Notes under the pieces: model-generated | What the model was told of the DNA's origin: nothing | Databases searched by the model: none | The model's input: the letters and a program-made list of their open reading frames with translations, nothing else | Assembly (NCBI GenBank): GCA_958430865.1 | Contig: CAUDNR010003624.1 | Location: 1,817-19,057, forward strand | DNA: 17,241 nt | Reading direction: 5' to 3' | From: Entrophospora sp. SA101 | Lineage: Eukaryota; Glomeromycota; Glomeromycetes; Entrophosporales; Entrophosporaceae | Made by a program: the position numbers and the translations under genes | Shown: in pieces, positions 6,074-16,693 of the stretch | How positions within the stretch are numbered: the first letter of the stretch is position 1 | Layout: each line of letters starts with the position of its first letter

Positions 6074-9000
6074 ATGAATATACAGTTAAAACAACTTGCA
6101 GATAAATCTAGAAAAACTGTAAATTCCATTATAAAAAATGATCTTCCCCCTATAGAAAGGAACTTGGAACAAATTGAGAAACAATCGCGTAAACTTGCCG
6201 ATAGAGTTATTAGACTTGGTGAAAATACAGAAAGAAAAACGTAAATAGCATATTGTATACCGTTATTCTTTTTTTTTTTCATTTCTATTTTTTTTTTATT
6301 AAAAATTATTATTATGCGCATTTAGTCCTTTTTTTTTGGCTAATATTGGAATTGATGGTGATAAATTGGCACAGGATTTAAATAGCATCAATATATTTAA
6401 TACTTTTGAACCAAGAATTGTTTTATCAGACACCGATGTTGAAGTAAGATTATCCATCCTCTTGAATCTTGAAGATGATTGATTAGAATTTTTGATTGAC
6501 CTTTTAATTAACATACTATTATGGATCGAATGTCAATACTACCACTGATATGAAATTATTATTATTAAAGAAGTATCTTGACCATAATCATCAAAAGGCA
6601 TTTACTGAGACTATTAAAGATGGTCATACACAGGTTTTTTTCAAAATTAAAAATTATTGTAATAAATAAAATTTCAAAAAAAAAAAAAAATAATATAATT
6701 ATTAATCAAATTTTAGACAATAAACGAATGTAATTCACTTTATGACAAATTGCTTATTAAAGATTGGGCAAATACAAAAAAGCAAGCATTCGGAGAACTT
6801 GGACAATTCAATGTCAGCAGTTCGAGTTCAAGTCAAATAGTATGTACAATTTTTTATATAGATGTTTATATATATGTATATCAGCAAAGATTCTTTTGAG
6901 CATTTCAATTAATGCGATCGCTTTTGCTACTCCGCTTACATATTCCCAATTAGCAACGATCATATATTCCTATAACAGGTCATCATTCTTCCATCAAATC
7001 AACAATAAATTTAAATCAACGTCACATGGTTTATTTCGATATTGTTGTAAAATTGAATGATTCTAGACTATTTGATCGTGATTATGGTGTTATTTCTGAA
7101 TTTTTCTTGGCATCAAAAAAAATTTCAATGGATTATGTATGTGAATTCATTTATTTATTTTTATGTTGATATATAATTTGACATTAAAAAAAAATTTTTT
7201 TTTTGCTTTTATAGAGTAAGAAACTTATTGATTGTTGGCAAGCACTTAAACACATTGTTGGAGAACATAATGTTATTGAAGGAACATTTAGACGAAACGC
7301 TTTGAAGCAACGGTGTTTCGCTCAAGTATATGAAACACCACTTCAAAATCCTTTATATAAAGAATTATGCAAATCTTTTATAAATGGTGCCAAAAAATAT
7401 TTAGAAGAAATGTATCCAATGATAAACAATAATTCTTTTTTGTTGATTGTAACTTGATATTACATGTATATTTGATCCTTAACTAATCAATTGAATAGAT
7501 ATTGTACTTGGTCAAGGGATATGATAGATTCTTTTAGAAATGAAGCAATGATGGGGGGTCAACCATCAGCTATTAACAAGATAGTAGAAAATAATATCCC
7601 TATATGGGGCTTGTTATATGTTCTTATGAGACAAGGTCATTACGATCATGCATTGGAAGCAATAGAAAAGTATGCAAGATACTTTTTAGTAGAAGATTCA
7701 CTGTTGTTGACAAATTTCAAACGTTTTGTTTCAAACAATAATAGGTATATTAATATTTTTATTTTTATTTCTATTAATTTAATTATTAAATTAAATATAA
7801 AAAAAAATACATGGCTTTTTTACTAATTAAATCTACTAATGCTTTTATTTTAGACTTACATCAAATGAAAGACAAGCTTTTATTGCAGAAATAAAACTAA
7901 AACCAAAATTAACAGTTCAAACTCAAGACCTTTACAAATCACTTATATATCAGGTAGTAGCACAATTAGAAGAATTGCCTCAAAAACCACCAATCTACAT
8001 AGTTTCTCCTTCAACAGAAGATCATTTGTGGTTGAAGGTAATTTAATTAATTAACTAATGTCTTGATTTAATTGTTTATTATAAATTTCTTTTCAAAGTC
8101 ATCGTCATCCATCGTTATTATTATTTTAGTTATGTTGCATTCGAGAAATCGAATCAATTCAGGATGGATCGAGTGATACTGTGACATTAAGTGGTTTTCA
8201 AAAAGAAATTTCGACCTTTGGACCTAATTACTTTACTTCAAATGGAAAAGATCCTATACAATACTTTCGTGCTTTATTACTTTCTCTTCAATTTGAAAGG
8301 GTAAGAAAAAATAAAATCGATTAATATAATTTTTTTTATTTGATTCAAAATATTTGATTTTGCATACATATATAGGCAATAGATTATTTATTGCAAACAG
8401 ATTATAAGGAGGACGCTGTACATTTTGCTATCACTCTTGCGTATTATGGATTATTAAGAGTACCGGAAGATGGAGAATCTTTAGCACTATGTATGTATAA
8501 TTATTATTCTAAAATTTTTGAAAAATTTGTTAAAAAAAAAAAATAGATTTATTAAAACTTTTTTATATTAATCACAAGTTTTTGAAAAAAAAGAAAATGA
8601 TAGTAACCAAGTAGTTGCTAAATTTAATTTCAACAAACTTATTGTACAGTATGTTCACATGTTGATCAGTGATCATGATAATATTGCGACTCATTCACTT
8701 CACTATCTTCTTTTACTGTATCTGTATGGTAATCATCGTGATGATTTTGGAAGATACCAAATAGAAATAAATCATGATCACATGAGACATCTAGTGCTTG
8801 AAACAAATGCAGTTGGTGAACTTATTGGTGATGCTCAACAAACTGAAGTAATTATCATCACAATCATAATCATCATTTATCAATAATCTATTTAATTTTT
8901 TACGAATTTAAACGAAAATATTGAAAAATAGGGCCTTATGAGGAAATACATGAAATTGATGTTTATAAACGATGAAAAAGAATTCAAAGAAAAAATCATA

Positions 9001-10016
9001 AATATGCTTGCTAGACAATTTTTTGATGATGGAAAATTTAATGCTGCAAGGCGTTTATATGAAATAACCGAGGTACTTGAATATTTTTATTAAAAAATTT
9101 TTTTTAATCTATTAAATATTTTTTACTTGGTTTTTTTTTTAGAATTACGAGGAATGTGTAGCTTTACTTAATAAAATACTTGCAGAATATATATGGATTG
9201 TCATGAGTGGAGTGCCGGTGCAACCAGATACAGAAATAGAATTTAATCCTAATGAAGTCGCTAGAATATCTAAAGAATATGAACAACTTCATTATACTAA
9301 TAATGTCTCAGCTAACCTTTTGAATGACAATAAAACATTACTCAAACTAGTTGAATTTGTAGAACTATATAAACAACAAGATTATGGAAGAGCAGTGTCT
9401 GTAAGTGATTTATATTTAATAAAAAAATTTTATTAGTGTGTTCACATAATACTACTATTAACACTCAAATATGTATATTTCTCCTTTTTCTCTCTATAAA
9501 TATAAATTTTATATAAAGTCAATAAAAAAAATAGATCTTTTCCCGTTTGTAGATGATATTAGTATTATTATGGAAAAAGCAAATGCAATTAATGGTATAG
9601 ATGAATCGTTGAAAAAATCTATAACAGAGCTTTTATATATAACTATGAAGTGCATTGTACATCATCAACAACATTTAAAAGATCAATTGATACATGGAAC
9701 ACCAGGGTTAAAAATAGTTAATGATAGTGTAAGTAAATAAAAATAAAACAAATCAAAAAATCACCTCTTTTAAAAAGGCTCAATTAAAAATTTATAATAT
9801 TATTAGGAATTATATGAACTTCAGAGAAATGCTAAAGCTCTTGTTACCTTTGCAGGTTATGTACAAAACAGGTATACAATTAATTATTTGATTTCTTTAT
9901 ATATATATTTTTTTTTTCTTCCAAAATCTAAACTTATTTTATGTAATTTTATTTTTAGTATTATCACGTCTGATATTTTTTATAAATTAAATGAATTAGA
10001 AGTGCAAATGAGATAA
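6074..10016 (+). CDS. NUP93: Nucleoporin Nup93/Nic96, 16 exons
   Basis: This is a scaffold nucleoporin of the nuclear pore inner ring. My model uses exons 6074-6240, 6326-6443, 6517-6633, 6717-6839, 6954-7136, 7215-7411, 7499-7744, 7854-8037, 8130-8300, 8376-8490, 8579-8847, 8932-9072, 9143-9400, 9519-9728, 9807-9871 and 9959-10016. These total 2622 nt or 873 residues, close to family length (about 820-840). Residues 1-60 form a coiled-coil N-terminus. PFFLANIGIDGDKLAQDLN and the EAMMGGQPSAINKI motif are diagnostic of the Nic96 family, followed by alpha-helical repeats (PIWGLLYVLMRQGHYDHAL, FGPNYFTS, DPIQYFRALLLSLQFE). Every junction keeps frame. Two boundaries are unusual: the acceptor before 6517 is AC, not AG, and the intron at 7412-7498 looks U12-type. 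The 3' end faces eIF5. Confidence 0.93.
7412..7498 (+). other. Candidate U12-type (minor spliceosome) intron in NUP93
   Basis: This 87-bp intron starts GTATCCAATG and ends ATCCTTAACTAATCAATTGA plus ATAG. GTATCC matches the first six bases of the U12 donor (GTATCCTT), and ATCCTTAACT matches the U12 branch-site consensus (TTCCTTAACT) almost fully, about 16 bases before the acceptor. Using this donor gives YLEE-IYCTWSRDM with correct phase (2 nt + 1 nt). A GT 38-39 bases further on would also keep phase but adds residues. Confidence 0.6.
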
Positions 10017-10189
10017 ATAGAAAAAAATATAGATCAATTAATCAAATTAATCAAATTTTTATTTAATAATAAATAACTTGTTATAATAATATAATAAACA
10101 GTTACGAATTGAATAAAATAATAACAATAAAAGATAATAACAATAATATTATTACTAATCTAGAAAATTAATAGTCGTAATAAAAATAT

Positions 10190-11672
10190 TTATTCATCGT
10201 CATCATCATCTTCTTCGTCAGCTTCTTTCAACCATTTTGCAAAAGATTTAGATTTATTACGAATATCTTCATTGATTTGAGGTGTGACATAATCAATGTT
10301 GAAAGTTCGTTTAAAGAGTTTTTTATATTTTTCAGTGTTTTTACCTTCGAACCAAACAACGAAAACGTCTTCTTCAAGTAAATCAGCACGATAATATTCC
10401 ATTAAGATTCTACAAATTGTTTTAATATCAAACAATTCTTTACATTTCACGCCAACAAGAATTTCTGTACCTCCTAATAAAGCTCTTTGCCCATCCGCGT
10501 CTTTGATTAACTAAACAAGAAGAATAATAATTATTATTATTAAATATATTTTTAAAAAAAATCACAAATATTGCTTACTTTTTGAAACAATTTCTTTCGT
10601 TTATTAATGTGTTTGCCGATAGTTGTGCTTGTTTTAAAAGATTCGGCAAATAAGCTAAGTACAAGCTGCTTAATTATTTTGTCATTTTCGATATCGTTTT
10701 CTTTATCAATACCAAGTTCTTTAATCTTTTTGTAGATATCATTGTTAACGGCAGTCTGATTTTCTTCTAGCCATTCATCCAATTGATTAAAAGGTTCCAA
10801 ATCCTCATCGTCATCCTTTATATCCTCGTCATCTTCATCGTCATTGACAGCACTAGTAATAAGAGTTGTTCGAATACCTTCTTCTAGTTCTTTAACACGT
10901 TCAGCAACAGCATCAGATGAAGTTTCTTGAGCCCATTCATCATCATCTTTTTGATCAGCGACAGGGAGTTCAGATGCCTCGGCTTGAATACGACGATAAA
11001 GTTCATCATCGGAACCTTCTTCTGAAGAACCTCTTGTAGAAGAAGAAGGTAAGGAAGGATCTGTTTCTTCGCCATTTTTCTTTGCTCTTCTTTCTTTTTT
11101 CGTAAGTTTACTGCTTTTAGGATTGACAGGTGGATTTTTCAAGATGAAAGTGACAAGTTTATGGCGCATATCGACATCAGTAAATTGACCACAAGCTTTA
11201 CAATCTCGGATGATTTTTTGGTTAGCACCTTTTCCTTTAATAACCTATTCATTGTAATATATTTATTTAATAAAACAACGCAAATTCAATAATCATGAAT
11301 AAAAATAACAAATAACCAAGTAGATGGTGACGATGAGATAACAGAAGCATCATATTTACCAAATCCGTTTCAGGATTACTACAACCAGCGCAAAGTACAA
11401 ATTTTTTGATAAATAGATGAAGTAATTCTTGAAGTTTAGCAGCATCATGATTACCATTTACAATGTAACGATCGTGTGGTTCGTCAAATTTAACTTGGGC
11501 TCCAAGTTCACATCCAAAAAATTTAGTAGGATCTATAATTGAAATTGATTAATCAATAAATTAATAAATTATTTTTGTAAATAAAATATTTCACCCAAAA
11601 AGATTTTTTTAATACTTACAAGTTGGTGGACGACTTAAAGAACGAGCAATATCAGACATATTAGGAACAACG

Positions 11673-11703
<31 letters not shown>

Positions 11704-11875
11704 AATTAATAATAACAATAACAATAATGAAATTACTTATATACAACGTATTTATGCATGATATATAAAATAAATTAATTAACTAACTAAAAAAAACTAC
11801 CTTTGAAATGAGTTTGGGCATTTTATACCGATAAAATCGGTCACTTTGATTACCGCCGATATTTAAAGTACTCAT
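10190..11875 (-). CDS. TIF5: Translation initiation factor eIF5, 5 exons
   Basis: eIF5 is the GTPase-activating factor for eIF2 in the 43S/48S pre-initiation complex. Minus-strand exons are 11801-11875, 11620-11701, 11360-11532, 10579-11244 and 10190-10510, totalling 1317 nt or 438 residues (yeast 405, human about 430). The N-terminus [20 protein letters not shown] carries the FYRYKMP motif, whose Arg (residue 16 here, Arg15 in yeast) is the GAP arginine. A C4 zinc finger is formed by Cys100, 103, 125 and 128 (CAGC and CKAC). A charged acidic linker (about residues 150-255) precedes the C-terminal HEAT/W2 domain with the aromatic-acidic box [13 protein letters not shown] and the terminal [16 protein letters not shown], the eIF2-beta/eIF3 contact. 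All splice sites are GT-AG. It converges with NUP93. Confidence 0.95.
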
Positions 11876-12481
11876 GATTACAATATATTATTGATATATA
11901 TTTTTTATTTAAAAAAAAAAGAAAGTAGTATTTTCAACAAAATAATAAGACAAGGTAATATTATTGATGCGAGTCATTAACTCTTTAGTTTTATGTTTTT
12001 GAGGGCGTTTTCTATGAACGTTAGAACGATGCTTTGAATATTTACTATTTTCAAAAAAACAAATCATGAAGTAGTGAAATGTGCTTTTATGTTTTTTTTT
12101 TTTAAAGATTATATATATTAATAATAAAGAATAATGTCCCAAACTTTTAAAAAAAAAAGTTAAAAAAAAATTTTTAAGAAAAAAAAATTGGGTTGATATA
12201 AAAAAAAATTTTTTTTTTTTATATCATAAGATTTTATAAATCGTAATACCGCAGTATTATCCACATTTGTAAAATGGACAAGAAATAAAGAAAATTGTTT
12301 GAATCTATTACTATTACTATTACATTTATAATTTATGTTTTGAATCAAATTATTTTTTTTCAATGGCTAATATTTCATCCATAAAAATAGAATGAATAAA
12401 ATAGATAGTAATATTAATATATTCTTATTATCCCGGGAAAGAAGTTTCCGGGGTTCAAATGCCACAATTTTTTAATATTAA
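11876..12481. other. Very AT-rich spacer upstream of eIF5, with one GC hairpin
   Basis: Long A and T runs dominate and no coding frame looks real. The eIF5 promoter should lie in the first few hundred bases. A stable hairpin at 12432-12452 (CCCGGGAAA, loop GAAG, TTTCCGGG) abuts GGTTCAAATGCC at 12452-12463, which resembles a pol III B box and is followed by T6. No A box or cloverleaf was found. Confidence 0.5.
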
Positions 12482-12800
12482 TATTAATATAATACAATTT
12501 CTTTCTTCAAGTAATTCCTTTCTGTATCCCATCTTCTGGGCACAAAAGGAAACCATTTTGTTCTTTCACGCTTAGGAATAATACATAATAATAATAGTTG
12601 ACACAATTCAAGTCATCCGTTTCAGGCTTGGCCATTTTTACAATATTAAAACCCCTCGGTTAAGTTTTTTTTGAGCCTCTCTCATTTCTGCTATATATAT
12701 CTTTTATTTGACTTTTTTGTATGGTACTTAGCAATGGCTTTTTCATAGAATGTTCTTTTTTCTTGGGATGTTCTAAATTTGGTTAGAATTAAAAGCAGAA
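12482..12800 (-). pseudogene. Minus-strand coding-like fragments, unrecognised
   Basis: On the minus strand several adjacent stretches read like protein in different frames. About 12800-12691 contains RTSQEKRTFYEKAIAKYHTK. About 12680-12643 contains YIAEMREAQKKLNRGVL. Bases 12579-12482 contain IPKRERTKWFPFVPRRWD followed by TERNYLKKEIVLY and a stop. One-base shifts separate the pieces and no clear GT-AG introns join them. The composition (Trp, Arg and Pro in the last piece) is unlike random AT-rich translation. They follow the exon at 12872-13063 in the same sense and could be its downstream neighbour or a decayed part of it. No family recognised. Confidence 0.35.
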
Positions 12801-12871
12801 ATTATAAATGCTTATCCATAATATTAAATACTAACACTTAATATTAAATACACGTTTTTTTAATAAAATAT

Positions 12872-13063
12872 TCAATCGGCAATTTTCTCTTTTTCAAAGA
12901 AGAAATATTTATTATTTATTATAAATTTTTTTATAGCTCGTTCTGTTTGTTGTTTTATTATGGAATCGCCACCATTAAAGAATAGATTGTGGGAACGTTG
13001 TAACCAAGTATAACGAAACATATCAGTTAATGGTGCCGAAGAATCTCGGAGTCGTAGCTGGTG
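12872..13063 (-). CDS. Terminal exon of an unrecognised minus-strand gene (63 codons)
   Basis: Directly after a good acceptor (TTGAATTAG, AG at 13064-13065, preceded by a T-rich tract) the minus strand is open for 63 codons to TGA at 12872-12874. The product contains LRDSSAPLTDMFRYTWLQRS, then HNLFFNGGDSIIKQQTERAI and ends FEKEKIAD. The mix of residues (Trp, Arg, Gly-Gly, Gln-Gln-Thr-Glu-Arg) is typical of a folded protein, not of AT-rich noise. No upstream exon could be tied to it with confidence. The first Met is at residue 15, so a short protein starting there is possible. Function unknown, and it could also be a pseudogene fragment. Confidence 0.45.
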   Translation of the reverse strand, partial: HQLRLRDSSAPLTDMFRYTWLQRSHNLFFNGGDSIIKQQTERAIKKFIINNKYFFFEKEKIAD

Positions 13064-14023
13064 CTAATTCAAAATTTGATGTGGAATACAGAGAAAAACC
13101 ATAGAAATTATTATTACAGAAAAAAAAAATCATTTTTCATTGAAGCCGGCGGCGTTGAACTTTTCGTTCTAGCTTAATTGATCATTTGGTTTTTAATGAC
13201 CTGGGAAATGATAAACATTACGTGTTTTCATACAATCCCATTATATGCATTAGATAGATAGATTATTTCTGTAATACTTGATGAAAAAAAAAATCGAATG
13301 ATTATAAATTAAAAAGCGAGCAAAAATATGAAAGTCAAAGATAAGGCCGCAAAAAATTTATTAAGCAATCGGGGGAAAAAATGAATATATAAAACGGCTG
13401 CAAGGAGAACTGCAAAAAAAAGTCAAAAGAGACGAGCAACTAAAGAATGTTATTAACTTTCTTGGAGGAAGAAAAAGAAAACAGCCCAAAAGCGAAAATG
13501 CTTTATAATAAAGTTAAAGAACCAGAGAAGCAGAAGCCTGGAATAGATAAGCAAGAAGAAATTATTTAGCATCCAAGAGAAATAAAAGCTGAAATGAGGC
13601 AAATTGAGTTAATCCAAATAAAAATAAGTCAAGGCTGAAAAGTGAAAGAAGAATAAATTCAGCATGGATTTATACTTTGAATTAATTGTTCACTCTGCCT
13701 TATTATTTGAATAATTGAAAATAGGATATTCCAATATTTAATGATATATATAAGATGGCCTTTAATCAAATACTTTCGTGATTTTATGTGATTATTAGTG
13801 TGATAAGTTTGTAATATTATCCAAAATTGGGAGAATGCAAAGACACTAACACTAACACCAGTACTAGACTTGGCAATTGGCGCCAATTAAATAAATGCAA
13901 AGTTTCGTAAAACACCGTCATTGCTATTTTTGTACACTGTGTAAAAAAAATACATAAGAACTTATTTTTATCAAAAAAAAAATATTAAATTATTATTTTT
14001 TTAATAAAATACTTTTAATAATA
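13064..14023. other. Spacer before VPS17, with a purine-rich block at 13365-13569
   Basis: Bases 13365-13569 are purine-rich and open for 40-46 codons in two plus-strand frames. One reads IKRLQGELQKKVKRDEQLKN and ends NFLGGRKRKQPKSENAL; the other starts at ATG 13447 with LLTFLEEEKENSPKAKMLYN. Purine-rich DNA rarely forms stop codons, so this may be chance or a decayed Lys/Glu-rich gene. On the minus strand a 34-codon frame starts at 13921. Nothing else was identified; the last few hundred bases should hold the VPS17 promoter. Confidence 0.4.
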
Positions 14024-15809
14024 ATGGCCGTCCCACAAGAGCCTTCATTTAATGAAAATGAAAACGATCCTCAAACTACTACTGCCAAGAACTCTTCTCC
14101 TTCTAAACAAATAAAGCCCATTTCAACACCAAATTCTCAAGACGATGGATATAATTTATCTGTAGTAGTAACAACTTTGGATAAAAGCCGCCGAGAACCA
14201 GTTTTTAAATTTAAAGCCACTGTATTTATTTGTTTAATTAATTATTCATGATCGTGAATTTTGCATTTATACATGCAAACTAATTAAAATTCTATTCTTT
14301 GGGGGAATAAGACAAATTTACCTAAATACAAGCAAACAACATATTCTTCCGTAGAACGTTCATACATCGAATTGGAACGTTTGTATAATTCGTTATCTTA
14401 TTCTAATCCGGAATGTATTGTTCCGGCATTACCTCATCCAACAACCAGTTATCAAGCAACCGAAGAAGATGAACGTAGAGTTAAATCTGCAATGCAATTA
14501 TGGTTTAATAGAATATCATCAAATCCTGTTTTACGTAACGATAAAGAACTTAGATCCTTTATAGAGACAGATTTTGCTGTATGGGTTTTTTCTTAAATAT
14601 TACCAATTAATCATAATTTATATATTAAATGTTGTGTTTGTTTGCTTTTGACAGTTTGTACCGTCAACTAAACCACGTAGAAGAACTGGTCCATTTAGAT
14701 TTGGATTTTCTTCAGATATAAGGGATGATGATATGAAATTGGCAGAAGCAAAGTCATTAGCAAATATATTTGAAAATCATTTTTTTGATAATGCTAAATC
14801 TGTTCAGAAATTGGCTAGATATAGAAAAGGTAATAAATATATCTATATCTATAATATATCTATATATATAGTATATTTTTTTTCTAAATGTTATTGTATT
14901 TTTAGGACTATCAATATATAATTCAGATCTTGGATCCAAGTTTGCTGCCATGGGCACAGTTGAAAAACATCCACCATTAGCACAGTATGTATTTATATAT
15001 TTATATCCTTGTTTATTATTTATATATTATTATTATAATCGTTTTATTAATAAAATTATAAATTCTAGTGGCTTACGAAGGCTAGGAAAAACGCTTCAAG
15101 TAGTTGGTGAATTACAACAATTACAGGCTGTTAGTGAAGCTGCTGCACTAGGAGATTTCTTTAGTTATTATGCTATGAACTCACATGCAGCAAAGGTTTG
15201 TTTATATATATATAAATTTTTTTCCATATATTTTATATATTATTTAAACTAGTTTTTGAATTATAAAATTAAATTAACAGGAGACTTTATCAAATCGACT
15301 TAAAATTATCTCGGAACATGATGATGCAGTAAAAACTACTATAAGTAAACGTCGTTATATTGAAAGATTAAAATCTTCAACATCAATTAAACAGGAAAAT
15401 GTTGACGAAGCATTAAAAGATTTAGAATATGTATGTATTTATAAAATTTATTTATTCATAGATTATTATCTTTTTAATTTTAATTTTTCTGTTTTTCACA
15501 AAAATAAACTTTTTTATTTCGAAGGCTAAAAATTATGAGCAAAATCTTGATGCAAGAGTAAAACGAGTTACCAAAAAACTTCATAGTGAACTTGAAATTT
15601 ATGAAAATAATAGAGCTCAAGATTTCATGGCAGCAATTCAAGAATATATTAAGAAACAAATTTTATTTGAAAAACAACAATTAAAAGAATGGGAAAAATT
15701 AAAGCCTGATGTCGATTTAATCACAAATAAAAATATGGTTGTTCATATTTATGAAAAAGAAGAACTTGATCCTCGTGCTATTGCCGAGAGACTTAGTACT
15801 TTTGGTTAA
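14024..15809 (+). CDS. VPS17: Vps17-like retromer sorting nexin (PX-BAR), 7 exons
   Basis: This is the membrane-bending SNX-BAR partner of Vps5 in retromer, which recycles cargo from endosomes to the Golgi. Exons are 14024-14221, 14312-14578, 14655-14829, 14906-14984, 15069-15195, 15281-15430 and 15525-15809, totalling 1281 nt or 426 residues with all phases consistent. The PX domain spans about residues 48-156 (LDKSRREPVFKFKATTNLPK, NPECIVPALPHPTTSY, EEDERRVKSAMQLWFNRIS, ETDFA). NPEC-x-VPA-x-P and the DERR...W-x-NR-x-SNP block are Vps17 hallmarks. The BAR helices follow (residues 190-426), with AEAKSLANIFENHFFDNAKS, LGKTLQVVGELQQLQAVSEA and a coiled C-terminus ending AERLSTFG. The usual PI3P-binding RRYSDF motif reads RSYIEL, with Ser in place of the key Arg. 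It is shorter than yeast Vps17 (551 aa). Confidence 0.88.
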
Positions 15810-16192
15810 TAATTAAAAAAATGTAATTTGTAAAAATCAAAAAAAAAATCAACTTAATAATTTAAAAATTTTTTTTAATTGGGAAATTTTATTTTAATAT
15901 ACTATATATTATCTATATTATTTTGTATATTTTATTTTTGTAAATTTATATTATTAGATAATAATAATAACAACCATTATATATTAAAAAATTACGTATG
16001 TGAAGTAATAAATTAGGTATTATTGTTATTATTATTATTATCATTATCAATCATTATTATGATTTGCATACTAATACAACAAAAAATTTTATCTTAATAA
16101 AAGTTTTCATCTTTGGAAAATATCACACTCTTACTAAATAATCTCACTAATTCTAATCAAGATGTTCATCATTAAAATATATTTACAAGCTT
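15810..16192. other. AT-rich 3' flank of VPS17
   Basis: AT-rich sequence with an ATT/TTA trinucleotide run at about 16017-16062. Apart from the presumed 3' UTR and polyadenylation region, nothing was seen. Confidence 0.6.
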
Positions 16193-16390
16193 ATGAATGA
16201 TTTAAGAAATACTCGGACTTTTATGATATGGAAGTTGAAGTTGGAGCGGATGATGTAAAGTTCATTCCAATATTTTAAAGGCAAGGTCTTTTTATTTTAT
16301 CAAATAATTGGGCTAAAAAATCCAAAGATGGCCCTATCATTCATTTTATTTTATTGAAAAATATTTTCCCTAAATACTTTTAACATAAAA
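16193..16390 (+). pseudogene. Decayed BTB/POZ-domain fragment
   Basis: Plus-strand pieces of a BTB domain appear in alternating frames. KYSDFYDMEVEVGADDVKF runs from 16207, HSNILKARSFYF follows one base out of phase from 16263, and LSNNWAKKSKDGPIIHFILL is back in the first frame from 16297. DF-YDM-x-V-E-V-G, KARS-x-YF and LSNNW are family landmarks of fungal BTB-TLDc and BTB-kelch proteins. At least two frameshifts and in-frame stops exclude a working product. No BACK or TLDc part is recognisable downstream, so the rest is lost or decayed. It is diverged from the locus at 3103-4626 and is not a recent duplicate of it. Confidence 0.7.
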
Positions 16391-16693
16391 TTAAATCATT
16401 TGGTAATTCTGCTAGTTAATCTTTTAATATTAATATGAGACATGCTTTGCAACAAAATGAACATTGATATTACCAAGATTTTCAGAGTTCATTAAAAAAT
16501 AGAATTGCGATCACGCACATTTACAAGAAAATTAACATTTCTTCTTCAAGAATAAAGGAAAAAAAAAATTATAAATAAGCAGATAAAAATTCAAATAAAA
16601 ATTCTTTAATAGACAATATCAAAAATCATCATCATAAACTCTTTGGGGTACTCGATATAAGCTGATTAACAAATCTAATTAATGAATGTCATA
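16391..16693. other. Spacer after the BTB fragment
   Basis: AT-rich sequence that may continue the decayed BTB gene (short readings such as MRHALQQNEH near 16435), but nothing can be assigned. Confidence 0.4.

Noticed and set aside
6037..6514. Minus-strand frames opposite the start of NUP93
   Set aside because: They are antisense to NUP93 exons 1-2, which match the Nic96 family in the plus sense.
10884..11075. Minus-strand 63-codon frame
   Set aside because: Out-of-frame shadow of eIF5 exon 4, whose frame is fixed by the zinc finger and W2 domain.
11909..12363. Two minus-strand frames of 67-77 codons
   Set aside because: Dominated by Phe, Lys and Asn from homopolymer runs; no domain and no splice support.
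12432..12469. tRNA gene
   Set aside because: The T-arm stem does not pair (CGGGG against GCCAC) and no A box, D arm or acceptor stem is present; kept only as a low-interest finding.
13659..13886. Minus-strand 75-codon frame
   Set aside because: Its later part is low-complexity Ile/Tyr/Lys translation of AT-rich DNA with no recognisable domain.
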